Origin: an uncultured Prevotella sp.
GTDB taxonomy: Bacteria; Bacteroidota; Bacteroidia; Bacteroidales; Bacteroidaceae
Length of the DNA stretch: 5,069 bases
Assembly: GCA_900541575.1 (NCBI GenBank)
Contig: UQKO01000080.1
Coordinates: 1 to 5,069, forward strand
Direction of reading: 5' to 3'
Within the stretch, counting starts at the first letter, position 1. Every line of letters begins with the position of its first letter. This document shows, one piece after another, positions 1 to 5,069 of the stretch. Below the pieces are notes generated by a model that ran no database searches, had not been told where the DNA came from, and saw only the letters and a program-made list of their open reading frames with translations. Made by a program: the position numbers and the translations under genes.

Positions 1-55
1 TTCCCGTCAGTCGTCTTACCGCATTGCGTGGTTCACAATCAGGGAAATAGAGCAT
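1..55 (-). CDS. 5' end of a small DUF4248-like protein gene, cut by the window edge
   Basis: Read leftward from the ATG at 55, the frame stays open to the window edge and gives MLYFPDCEPRNAVRRLTG. The pattern LYFP...P..A.RRL resembles, from memory, the N-terminal part of DUF4248 proteins. These are short Bacteroidetes proteins of unknown function, usually reading roughly 'ELA-LYFP---P-TA-RRL--WI' and often about 70-80 residues long. The frame also looks family-like upstream: from an ATG at 94 it reads MRLNSSYT, then a TGA stop (70-68), then RSLA. Either the gene is a pseudogene with a nonsense codon, or translation starts at 55 and the N-terminal strand is lost. Only 18 codons are visible. 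On the plus strand, frame 2 could instead be the tail of another gene (ending at the TGA at 62-64), but that peptide has no recognisable family pattern. Confidence 0.38.
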   Translation of the reverse strand, partial: MLYFPDCEPRNAVRRLTG

Positions 56-127
56 CGCCAGTGAGCGTCAAGTATAAGAAGAGTTTAATCTCATATCTAT
101 TATTTATTTTTAAGTTTATAACTTAAG

Positions 128-161
128 TTTCGGATTTAGAATGGACGGGCTGAATCCGAAA
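128..161. repeat. 12-bp inverted repeat (hairpin) in the leader of the leftward fragment
   Basis: The arms are TTTCGGATTTAG (128-139) and CTGAATCCGAAA (150-161), with a 10-base loop AATGGACGGG. Eleven positions are Watson-Crick pairs and one is a T-G wobble. Neither side has a clear T run, so it is not a textbook terminator. It would lie in the 5' leader of a leftward transcript starting near 205 and could be a leader structure or protein-binding dyad. The role is unknown. Confidence 0.5.
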
Positions 162-210
162 AATGAGTAAGTCACTTTCCTCATCATACAACCGGAAATA
201 TCCGCTGACC

Positions 211-236
211 CAAAATTACGTGGCGCAGATTACAAA
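211..236 (-). promoter_or_regulatory. Candidate leftward Bacteroidetes promoter
   Basis: On the minus strand, TAATTTTG (218-211) matches the Bacteroidetes -7 consensus TAnnTTTG. A TTTG (236-233) lies upstream, but the spacing is 14 bases rather than the usual 19 or so, which weakens the call. If used, it would transcribe the hairpin at 128-161 and the DUF4248-like fragment. Confidence 0.3.
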
Positions 237-288
237 CATGTAAAGAAGAAATGAAGGAATTGTAACTTCCTCGTGGGCGTTTAGATGG

Positions 289-332
289 AAAAAACTCGCA
301 ACTTTCGTGGAATGCACGAAAGCTGCGAGTTT
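289..332 (-). terminator. Intrinsic terminator of the dipeptidyl peptidase IV gene
   Basis: An 18-bp stem with arms at 292-309 and 315-332 closes a 5-base loop; all positions pair except one wobble. In the leftward direction the stem is followed by a T run (the A's at 289-294 on the plus strand), and it lies about 50 bases beyond the peptidase stop codon. On the plus strand the right arm is followed by only a moderately T-rich tail (TTTGCTTCTTGTT), so it may also stop rightward readthrough weakly. Confidence 0.85.
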
Positions 333-381
333 GCTTCTTGTTGAGGAAAAAGGATTCATAGAACCACCCTTAACACATTCT

Positions 382-2625
382 CTAGTGTGTATTAGAGACG
401 CCCTTTAGTTTCTCAGTAAAGAAATTGCTGATAGTCTTGAAAAGGTGGAGGCGAGTGTTACCGCCATAGATGCTATGGTTGCGGTTGGTGTATACCTGTT
501 GACGGAACATCTTTCCAGCTTGCACGTAAGCTTCGCTTACTTCGGTGAAGTTGCGGAAGTGTACGTTGTCGTCGGCTGTGCCATGAATAAGAAGTAGGTC
601 GCCATGCAAGTTGGCAGCACGCTCTATGGGGTTGATAGCATAGCCGTCAGCGTTCTCTTTAGGCGTACGCATATAGCGTTCTGTATAAACGGTATCGTAA
701 TATTTCCAGTTGCTCGGAGCTGCTACGGCCACACCTGCGCGGAACACGGGGCGGCCTTCGCTCATCGACATCAATGTGTTGAAACCACCGAAACTCCATC
801 CCCAAATGGCAATGCGATCTTTGTCAACATAGGGTAGTGAGCCGAGATAGAGTGCTGCTTCCACTTGGTCTTTCGATTCTAGTTCGCCTAGCTTCAAGTA
901 GGTGCACTTCTCAAAGTCGGCACCGCGAGAACCCGTGCCGCGTCCGTCGACGCATGCAAAGATAAATCCTTGCTGAGCCATGTAGCTTTCAAACACTCCG
1001 CCTGGATAGAAGCCCATACCCCAAGAGTCGGTCACTTCCTGTGAGCCTGGACCTGAGTACTGATACATGATGACGGGGTAGTGCTTAGAAGCATCGAAAT
1101 CTCTCGGCTTAATCATCCATCCGTTGAGTTCCACGCCTTCCGAGGTCTTGAAGGTGAAGAATTCTTTTTGTCCTAGGAGGGGAGTGACCTCTTTCTTCAG
1201 TTTCTCATTATCGAGCATCGTGCTGAGCACCTTGCCGGTGGAGGCATCGCGCAGTGTAGTCACAGGGGGTTGATTGGCTGATGAGTAAATGTTGAGGAAA
1301 TACTTCATCGATGTGCTAAAGGTTGCCGAGTTAGATCCCACTTCTGTAGAGAGCTTGCGTTCCTTCCCTCCCTTGTCGATGGAGTAAATAGCTGTGCGGA
1401 GCGGGCTCTCTTTATGAGAACTATAAAAGAATCGGCCCGACTGTGGGTCGTAGCCATAGAAGTCTGCCACGTCGTAATTGCCTTTTGTCACTTGGCGTTC
1501 CATCTTTCCGTTGAGGCTGTACCAATAGATGTGCTTATAGCCTGAACGATCTGAGATGTAGGCAAAATGGTCGCCATAGAACTTTAGGCTACCATAGGCT
1601 GTTTCGGGCACGTACTTCTCGGTCTCTTCGCGCACGGCAAGTTTACATTCTGTGCTACGAGGATTGGCCATATAGATGTCCATGCGGTTTTGGTGGCGGT
1701 TGAGGGTTACCACAGCAAGCTTCGTAGGGTCGGACGTGAAGTGAATGCGAGGAATGTAGCCATCCGAGTCGAGGGGCACTTTCAGTGTACGTGTTACGCG
1801 ATTCTTTATGTCAAAGGTCATCACCGACACGTCGCTGTTTTTTGCACCAGCCACAGGGTACTTATAATTATAGGCTCCAGGATATTCATCATACTCCTGA
1901 CGGGTGGGATAGGAGCCCTTGAACTCTTGAATGCTATAGATGGGCACCTTGCTCTCATCGTAGCGCACCCAAGCTAGCATCTGACTGTCAGACGAGAAGT
2001 CGAACGAACGAGCAGTGGTAAATTCTTCTTCGTTTACCCAGTCGGGCAAGCCGTTTATTACCTCGTTGAACTTGCCATCTTTCGTCACTTGGCTCTCGGC
2101 GTTGCCAAAGAGAAGCTTCACTAGAAAGAGATTGTTGTCGCGAACGAATGCAATCACGTTGCCATCGGGCGAGAAAATGGGCATCTGTTGCGGTCCGCCA
2201 TCCGATAATGGCTCGTATTTCTTGTTTTGCACGTCATATATATAATATACGGCAGTGTAAGACCGGCGATAGATGGGCTTTGTCTGTGTGCGAAGCAAAA
2301 TGCGTCGTTCATCAGGCGACATGATATAGCCATCAATGGCCTCTAATTTTTTGTCACCACGCGCTTGCGCCACGTCGAAGAGCACTTCGAGTTCCTTACC
2401 TGTCTTAAACGATCGGCGAATAATCTGCTTGTTGTCGCTCGAGAGTTGTGTATAGCTTTCGCCGTCCTTCATTGGATTCACGCCATAGACATACTGTGGA
2501 TTGTATTTCCCGCCAGCTATATCTTCTAGTGTGATGTTTTGGCTCTGCTGAGCCATCATCTGTGTGCCCGTAGTGGCTAGCCCACTCATAAAGAGAGAGG
2601 CTACGAGCAGTAGAAAACGTTTCAT
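382..2625 (-). CDS. Dipeptidyl peptidase IV, secreted S9B prolyl peptidase
   Basis: This gene encodes a 747-residue serine exopeptidase that removes X-Pro or X-Ala dipeptides from peptide N termini; in Bacteroidales it acts in the periplasm or at the cell surface. The chain starts with a signal peptide (MKRFLLLVASLF, likely cut after about residue 25, MMA-QQ; no lipobox Cys). An eight-bladed beta-propeller (roughly 45-480) and an alpha/beta-hydrolase domain (roughly 490-745) follow. The triad is Ser611 in GWSFGG, Asp685 in HGTADDNVHF and His717 in NRNHSIY. The Asp-to-His gap of 32 equals that of human DPP4. Substrate-site residues are also present: the Glu pair in DWVNEEEF (200/201), the oxyanion Tyr523 in YQYSGPGS, and Tyr647/Tyr651 in VYTERYM. 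The open frame extends 35 codons upstream, but that extension is not signal-peptide-like and covers the promoter, so the ATG at 2625 is chosen. Family length is about 720-760, so the gene appears intact. It is transcribed alone and leftward, with its own terminator. Confidence 0.95.
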   Translation of the reverse strand: MKRFLLLVASLFMSGLATTGTQMMAQQSQNITLEDIAGGKYNPQYVYGVNPMKDGESYTQLSSDNKQIIRRSFKTGKELEVLFDVAQARGDKKLEAIDGYIMSPDERRILLRTQTKPIYRRSYTAVYYIYDVQNKKYEPLSDGGPQQMPIFSPDGNVIAFVRDNNLFLVKLLFGNAESQVTKDGKFNEVINGLPDWVNEEEFTTARSFDFSSDSQMLAWVRYDESKVPIYSIQEFKGSYPTRQEYDEYPGAYNYKYPVAGAKNSDVSVMTFDIKNRVTRTLKVPLDSDGYIPRIHFTSDPTKLAVVTLNRHQNRMDIYMANPRSTECKLAVREETEKYVPETAYGSLKFYGDHFAYISDRSGYKHIYWYSLNGKMERQVTKGNYDVADFYGYDPQSGRFFYSSHKESPLRTAIYSIDKGGKERKLSTEVGSNSATFSTSMKYFLNIYSSANQPPVTTLRDASTGKVLSTMLDNEKLKKEVTPLLGQKEFFTFKTSEGVELNGWMIKPRDFDASKHYPVIMYQYSGPGSQEVTDSWGMGFYPGGVFESYMAQQGFIFACVDGRGTGSRGADFEKCTYLKLGELESKDQVEAALYLGSLPYVDKDRIAIWGWSFGGFNTLMSMSEGRPVFRAGVAVAAPSNWKYYDTVYTERYMRTPKENADGYAINPIERAANLHGDLLLIHGTADDNVHFRNFTEVSEAYVQAGKMFRQQVYTNRNHSIYGGNTRLHLFKTISNFFTEKLKGVSNTH

Positions 2626-2652
2626 AGTGAGTGTTTTTGGTGTAATTGCTTG

Positions 2653-2660
2653 CAAAAATA
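2653..2660 (-). promoter_or_regulatory. Candidate -7 element of the dipeptidyl peptidase gene
   Basis: On the minus strand TATTTTTG fits TAnnTTTG and lies 27 bases before the chosen ATG. No good TTTG -33 element is found at the usual distance (only TTAG, 15 bases upstream). This gives a short leader of about 20 bases. Its position supports the internal start at 2625, because the longer frame would begin upstream of this promoter. Confidence 0.5.
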
Positions 2661-2714
2661 CGCAATAAAACTTGACTAACTTGCTATAATCTAAGAAAGT
2701 TTTCCTCCTTTTGC

Positions 2715-2746
2715 TTTGAATTGCGCTCACCTTGCACTATCTTTGC
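2715..2746 (+). promoter_or_regulatory. Promoter P1 of the thioesterase operon
   Basis: TTTG (2715-2718), exactly 19 bases, then TATCTTTG (2738-2745) is a full match to the Bacteroidetes primary sigma-factor consensus. Transcription would start near 2751, giving a leader of about 180 bases that contains both palindromes and the P2 and P3 cores. It is the best-formed of the three promoters. Confidence 0.75.
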
Positions 2747-2783
2747 ATAAGATAGGCTACACCTCAGCAAGAAACTCAAGCAA

Positions 2784-2819
2784 GCTTGTTTTTTTGCATT
2801 CGGTTTGCACTATCTTTGC
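2784..2819 (+). promoter_or_regulatory. Promoter P2 of the thioesterase operon
   Basis: The -7 element TATCTTTGC (2811-2819) is perfect. The -33 side is a T-rich stretch (TTG at 2786-2788, 22 bases upstream, then a run of seven T's), so the upstream element is weaker than in P1. The expected start is near 2824, with a leader of about 110 bases. Confidence 0.6.
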
Positions 2820-2857
2820 ATAAGATAGGCTGCGGTTCGGCATAGATAGCAAGTAAA

Positions 2858-2892
2858 CTTGTCTCTCTGCACTCACCTTGCACTATCTTTGC
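2858..2892 (+). promoter_or_regulatory. Promoter P3 of the thioesterase operon
   Basis: TATCTTTGC (2884-2892) is a perfect -7 element; the nearest TTG (2859-2861) lies 22 bases upstream, slightly beyond the usual spacing. The expected start is near 2897, leaving a compact leader of about 35 bases before the ATG at 2934. It lacks the dyad that surrounds the start site in P1 and P2. Confidence 0.6.
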
Positions 2893-2933
2893 ATAAGAAG
2901 AAATAGAATTGCTCTTTCTCAAAATTAAATAGT

Positions 2934-3671
2934 ATGGAGAAGTCAAGTAAATATGCTTATAGCGTAGAACCATTTACGGAGGATTATTGCGGCAATTTGG
3001 CATGGGGCAACTTAGGTAATTTGTTGTTGCGATGTGCTTCGTTGCATGCTGGCGAGCATGGGTTTGGCTATTCCCAAATGATTAAGGTGCATCATGCCTG
3101 GGTGCTCTCTCGCCTAGTCATAGAAATGCAACAAATGCCTCATACGGGAGATGACTTCGTTATAGAAACGTGGGTAGACCGTCTTTATAGGCAGTTTACC
3201 GATCGCCATTTCACCATCTATCGTTCCGATGGCTCTGCCTATGGTCATGCCACGAGTATCTGGGCTCTTATCGACACTAATACCCGTCAGCCCGCCGACT
3301 TGGAGCAACTGCCGAATGGCGGATTCTCCTCCGCACTTATTCCCGAACGCCATGCTCCCATCTCCACGATGGGGCGTATGCGCATGAAAAATCCGGAGTT
3401 AGCTTATACTCACAAGGCTTCCTTCTCCGATCTCGACATCAACGGACACGTTAATTCTATTCGCTACATCGAACTCTTGCTCGACTATTTTTCCGCTCAG
3501 TATATTGCCGAGCATCCTGTCCGTCGCGTAGAAATGGCCTATTGTCTCGAATCGTATTGTGGCGACCAACTTGACGTGTTTCATGAGCTTGATGCAAAGA
3601 ATCCCACCCGTCATCTATTCGAGATACGAAAGGGCGAACAGATTGTAGTGAAGGGCAGTGTAGAGCTCTAA
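2934..3671 (+). CDS. Acyl-ACP thioesterase
   Basis: This 245-residue enzyme hydrolyses acyl-acyl carrier protein to free fatty acid and ACP in the cytoplasm, ending fatty-acid elongation. It has the double-hotdog layout of the bacterial relatives of plant FatA/FatB. The N-terminal hotdog (about 5-125) contains HHAWVLSR (53-60) and the ETWVDR strand (78-83). The C-terminal hotdog (about 155-245) contains the family signature FSDLDINGHVNSIRYIE (164-180). By analogy with the plant enzymes, Asp168, Asn170, His172 and Glu180 are the likely catalytic set. The length is normal for bacterial members. The ATG at 2934 follows promoter P3 by about 40 bases; no Shine-Dalgarno sequence is present, as expected in Bacteroidetes. 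It is first in a probable two-gene unit with the downstream dehydrogenase, since only 62 bases and no terminator separate them. Preferred chain length cannot be read from the sequence. Confidence 0.92.
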   Translation: MEKSSKYAYSVEPFTEDYCGNLAWGNLGNLLLRCASLHAGEHGFGYSQMIKVHHAWVLSRLVIEMQQMPHTGDDFVIETWVDRLYRQFTDRHFTIYRSDGSAYGHATSIWALIDTNTRQPADLEQLPNGGFSSALIPERHAPISTMGRMRMKNPELAYTHKASFSDLDINGHVNSIRYIELLLDYFSAQYIAEHPVRRVEMAYCLESYCGDQLDVFHELDAKNPTRHLFEIRKGEQIVVKGSVEL

Positions 3672-3733
3672 TTTAGTGCTCTGTTATTTTCTTTTTATTC
3701 ACGAAACTAATAAAACATACATAAACAGAATCC

Positions 3734-4927
3734 ATGGGAAAAGTATTGATTATCGGCGCCGGGGGCGTCGCAACGGTAGCTGCCCACAAGGTGGCTAAGA
3801 ATACCGACGTGTTCAGCGAAATCATGATTGCTAGTCGCACAAAGTCGAAATGTGATGCCATTGTTAAGGCTATTGGACGCAATGATATTAAGACTGCACA
3901 AGTTGATGCCGACAGTGTGGAGCAACTCGTAGCTTTAATGAACGAGTTTAAGCCCGACCTCGTGATGAACCTCGCCTTACCTTATCAGGATCTCACTATC
4001 ATGGAGGCTTGCTTGCAGTGTGGATGTTCGTATCTCGACACGGCCAACTATGAACCTAAGGATGAGGCTCACTTTGAATACTCATGGCAGTGGGCCTACA
4101 AGGATCGCTTCGAAAAGGCTGGTCTGACGGCAATCCTCGGTTGCGGTTTTGACCCGGGCGTAACTAGCATCTATACGGCCTATGCAGCTAAGCACCATTT
4201 CGATGAAATACAGTATCTTGATATCGTCGATTGCAACGCAGGTGATCACCACAAGGCATTTGCCACCAACTTTAATCCTGAAATTAATATCCGCGAAATC
4301 ACGCAGAAGGGACTCTACTGGGAAGATGGTCGCTGGGTGGAGACCGAACCTCTCGAAATCCACAAGCCTTTGACCTATCCCAATGTAGGTCCGAAAGAGA
4401 GTTACCTGCTTCATCATGAGGAGATAGAAAGCTTGGTGAAGAACTATCCCACAATCAAGCGTGCCCGTTTCTGGATGACTTTCGGACAGGAATACTTGAC
4501 ACACTTACGCGTGATTCAGAATATTGGTATGGCTTCTATCAAGCCCATTATGTATCAGGGCATGGAAATCGTACCCCTCCAATTCCTTAAAGCCGTACTT
4601 CCCAATCCGCAAGATTTGGGCGAGAACTACGAAGGTGAGACCAGTATCGGTTGCCGCATCCGTGGTATAAAGGATGGCAAGGAACATACCTACTACGTTT
4701 ACAACAACTGTTCTCATCGTGCTGCCTATGAAGAAACAGGCATGCAGGGGGTGAGCTACACTACGGGTGTGCCCGCATGCATCGGCGCTCGTATGTTCAT
4801 GCTTGGATTGTGGAAGAAACCAGGTGTGTTTAATGTGGAAGAGTTTGACCCAGATCCCTTCATGGAGGAACTCAACAAGCAGGGACTACCCTGGCATGAG
4901 ATTCACGACGGCGACCTCGAACTTTAA
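3734..4927 (+). CDS. Carboxynorspermidine/carboxyspermidine dehydrogenase (saccharopine dehydrogenase family)
   Basis: This 397-residue NADPH-dependent enzyme is expected to join L-aspartate semialdehyde to putrescine or 1,3-diaminopropane, giving carboxyspermidine or carboxynorspermidine. The decarboxylase NspC would then yield spermidine or norspermidine. The N-terminal Rossmann fold shows KVLIIGAGGVATVAAHK (3-19), followed by the ASRTKSKC segment (33-40) typical of this subgroup. Other recognisable blocks are ANYEPKDEAHFEYSWQWAY, GCGFDPGVTSIY, IVDCNAGDHHKAFATNF, RARFWMTFGQEYLTHLRV and the C-terminal WHEIHDGDLEL, all close to what I recall of Bacteroides proteins often labelled 'saccharopine dehydrogenase'. 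True lysine-pathway saccharopine dehydrogenase is the less likely reading. Position 13 is Ala where many relatives have a third Gly in the nucleotide loop, which is tolerated in NADPH enzymes. The length is standard. No nspC is present here, so the partner must lie elsewhere. A terminator follows 40 bases after the stop. Confidence 0.88.
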   Translation: MGKVLIIGAGGVATVAAHKVAKNTDVFSEIMIASRTKSKCDAIVKAIGRNDIKTAQVDADSVEQLVALMNEFKPDLVMNLALPYQDLTIMEACLQCGCSYLDTANYEPKDEAHFEYSWQWAYKDRFEKAGLTAILGCGFDPGVTSIYTAYAAKHHFDEIQYLDIVDCNAGDHHKAFATNFNPEINIREITQKGLYWEDGRWVETEPLEIHKPLTYPNVGPKESYLLHHEEIESLVKNYPTIKRARFWMTFGQEYLTHLRVIQNIGMASIKPIMYQGMEIVPLQFLKAVLPNPQDLGENYEGETSIGCRIRGIKDGKEHTYYVYNNCSHRAAYEETGMQGVSYTTGVPACIGARMFMLGLWKKPGVFNVEEFDPDPFMEELNKQGLPWHEIHDGDLEL

Positions 4928-4967
4928 TTTGTTGAGAGTAATAGAAATAGAATATTTTATTTATTGT

Positions 4968-4999
4968 AAATGCTCTGGCCTTTGGCTAGGGCATTTTTT
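4968..4999 (+). terminator. Intrinsic terminator of the thioesterase-dehydrogenase unit
   Basis: The core stem ATGCTCTGGCC (4970-4980) pairs with GGCTAGGGCAT (4984-4994) around a TTT loop, with two wobble pairs. Two further A-T pairs at the base give 13 bp. A run of six T's (4994-4999) overlaps the end of the right arm. This is a classic rho-independent terminator 40 bases after the dehydrogenase stop codon. Confidence 0.9.
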
Positions 5000-5069
5000 G
5001 ATGACATGCTCGGTATGAGCTTATTCTAATGGGTGCAAGTCCCTAACAAGCCCTAATAGCGGGAATTGT
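5000..5069 (+). mobile_element. Probable 5' end of a group II intron, truncated by the window edge
   Basis: Directly after the terminator T run the sequence can fold into a series of short helices. They are GCTC-GGTAT-GAGC (5008-5020 region), then GGGTGCAAGTCCC (5031-5043), then a CCC/GGG pairing (5051-5063). The GGGTGnAAGTCCC element followed by AAC resembles the start of domain I in bacterial group II introns; for example, the Oceanobacillus IIC intron reads GGGTGAGAGTCCCGAAC about 27 bases from its 5' end, versus 31 here. Class IIC introns are known to insert just behind intrinsic terminators, which is exactly this position. A weakness is that the expected GTGYG 5' end is not seen (GATGAC here), so the exact boundary is uncertain. 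The reverse transcriptase/maturase and domains V-VI would lie beyond the window. Confidence 0.5.

Larger units (their letters stand above)
56..288. other. Intergenic region without a convincing gene
   Basis: Apart from the candidate promoter and leader hairpin listed separately, this AT-rich stretch shows no supportable gene. A 26-codon open frame on the plus strand (163-243) has no start signal or recognisable motif. It lies between a leftward gene fragment and the terminator of the peptidase gene, so any signals here most likely serve the leftward fragment. Confidence 0.6.
2715..2896 (+). repeat. 73-bp tandem repeat carrying three promoter cores
   Basis: The string TTGCACTATCTTTGCATAAG occurs at 2732, 2805 and 2878, exactly 73 bases apart each time. 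Copies 1 and 2 also share the following ATAGGCT, and both carry a palindrome at the same offset (2777 and 2850). Short similarity extends left of copy 1 (GCGCTCACC at 2723-2731 versus GCACTCACC at 2869-2877), so about two and a half units are present. The middle of each unit has diverged, so this is not a recent exact duplication. Every unit supplies a rightward promoter to the thioesterase gene. Confidence 0.9.

Noticed and set aside
2..64. Plus-strand frame ending in REIEHRQ and a stop, as the tail of an upstream gene
   Set aside because: It could be a gene tail, but no terminator follows in that direction and the minus-strand reading fits a known small family better. Not excluded without sequence to the left.
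163..243. Plus-strand 26-codon open frame starting with MSKSLSSSYNRK
   Set aside because: It is short, has no recognisable motif, no promoter of the right orientation nearby and no sign of conservation that can be judged here.
2626..2730. N-terminal extension of the peptidase frame by 35 codons to an ATG at 2730
   Set aside because: The extension would bury a clear signal peptide that begins at the ATG at 2625, and it runs across the candidate -7 element at 2653-2660 and into the rightward promoter repeat.
2715..2896. The repeated units as a CRISPR array
   Set aside because: Only three cores are present, each is a consensus promoter, the intervening segments share sequence with each other, and no cas gene is nearby.
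3672..3733. Separate promoter for the dehydrogenase gene
   Set aside because: The 62 bases are AT-rich but contain no TAnnTTTG with a spaced TTTG, so cotranscription with the thioesterase gene is the simpler reading.
4082..4504. Minus-strand 140-codon open frame inside the dehydrogenase gene
   Set aside because: It lies wholly opposite a well-supported conserved gene and its translation shows no family pattern; it is a shadow frame.
5031..5043. GGGTGCAAGTCCC as the T arm of a tRNA
   Set aside because: The loop lacks the TTC of a T loop, and no matching acceptor, anticodon or D arm is found around it; a group II intron domain I element fits better.

Overview
The window looks like chromosomal DNA of a Bacteroidales bacterium, most likely Prevotella or a close relative. 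Three things point there. The promoters have the Bacteroidetes form (TTTG, about 19 bases, TAnnTTTG, with TATCTTTGCA as the actual -7 region). There are no Shine-Dalgarno sequences before the genes. All three complete proteins are of types common in gut and oral Bacteroidales. The genus is an inference from memory of such sequences, not from a search.

Layout, left to right. Positions 1-55 hold the beginning of a leftward gene that runs off the window and resembles the small Bacteroidetes family DUF4248. An in-frame TGA sits just upstream of its first usable ATG. Positions 56-381 have no convincing gene. They hold a candidate leftward promoter, a 12-bp leader hairpin, and an 18-bp hairpin with an A/T tract that terminates the next gene. 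Positions 382-2625 (minus strand) encode a complete secreted dipeptidyl peptidase IV with its full catalytic triad. Positions 2626-2933 form a divergent control region. On the rightward side it carries a 73-bp tandem repeat, and each repeat supplies one Bacteroidetes promoter core, giving three promoters in a row. Positions 2934-3671 encode an acyl-ACP thioesterase. After 62 bases comes 3734-4927, a saccharopine-dehydrogenase-family enzyme that matches carboxynorspermidine/carboxyspermidine dehydrogenase. A strong intrinsic terminator (4968-4999) closes this pair. Immediately after its T run, the last 70 bases look like the 5' end of a group II intron RNA cut off by the window edge.

Functionally, the peptidase is an envelope enzyme that removes X-Pro/X-Ala dipeptides, typical of peptide-fermenting Bacteroidales. 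The rightward pair combines fatty-acid release from acyl-ACP with a polyamine (spermidine) step. No metabolic link between the two is evident, so they are probably cotranscribed only through the shared triple promoter and terminator. The parts most worth a second look are the triple-promoter repeat with its two kinds of conserved dyad and the intron-like element placed directly behind a terminator. No wholly new multi-gene system is visible.
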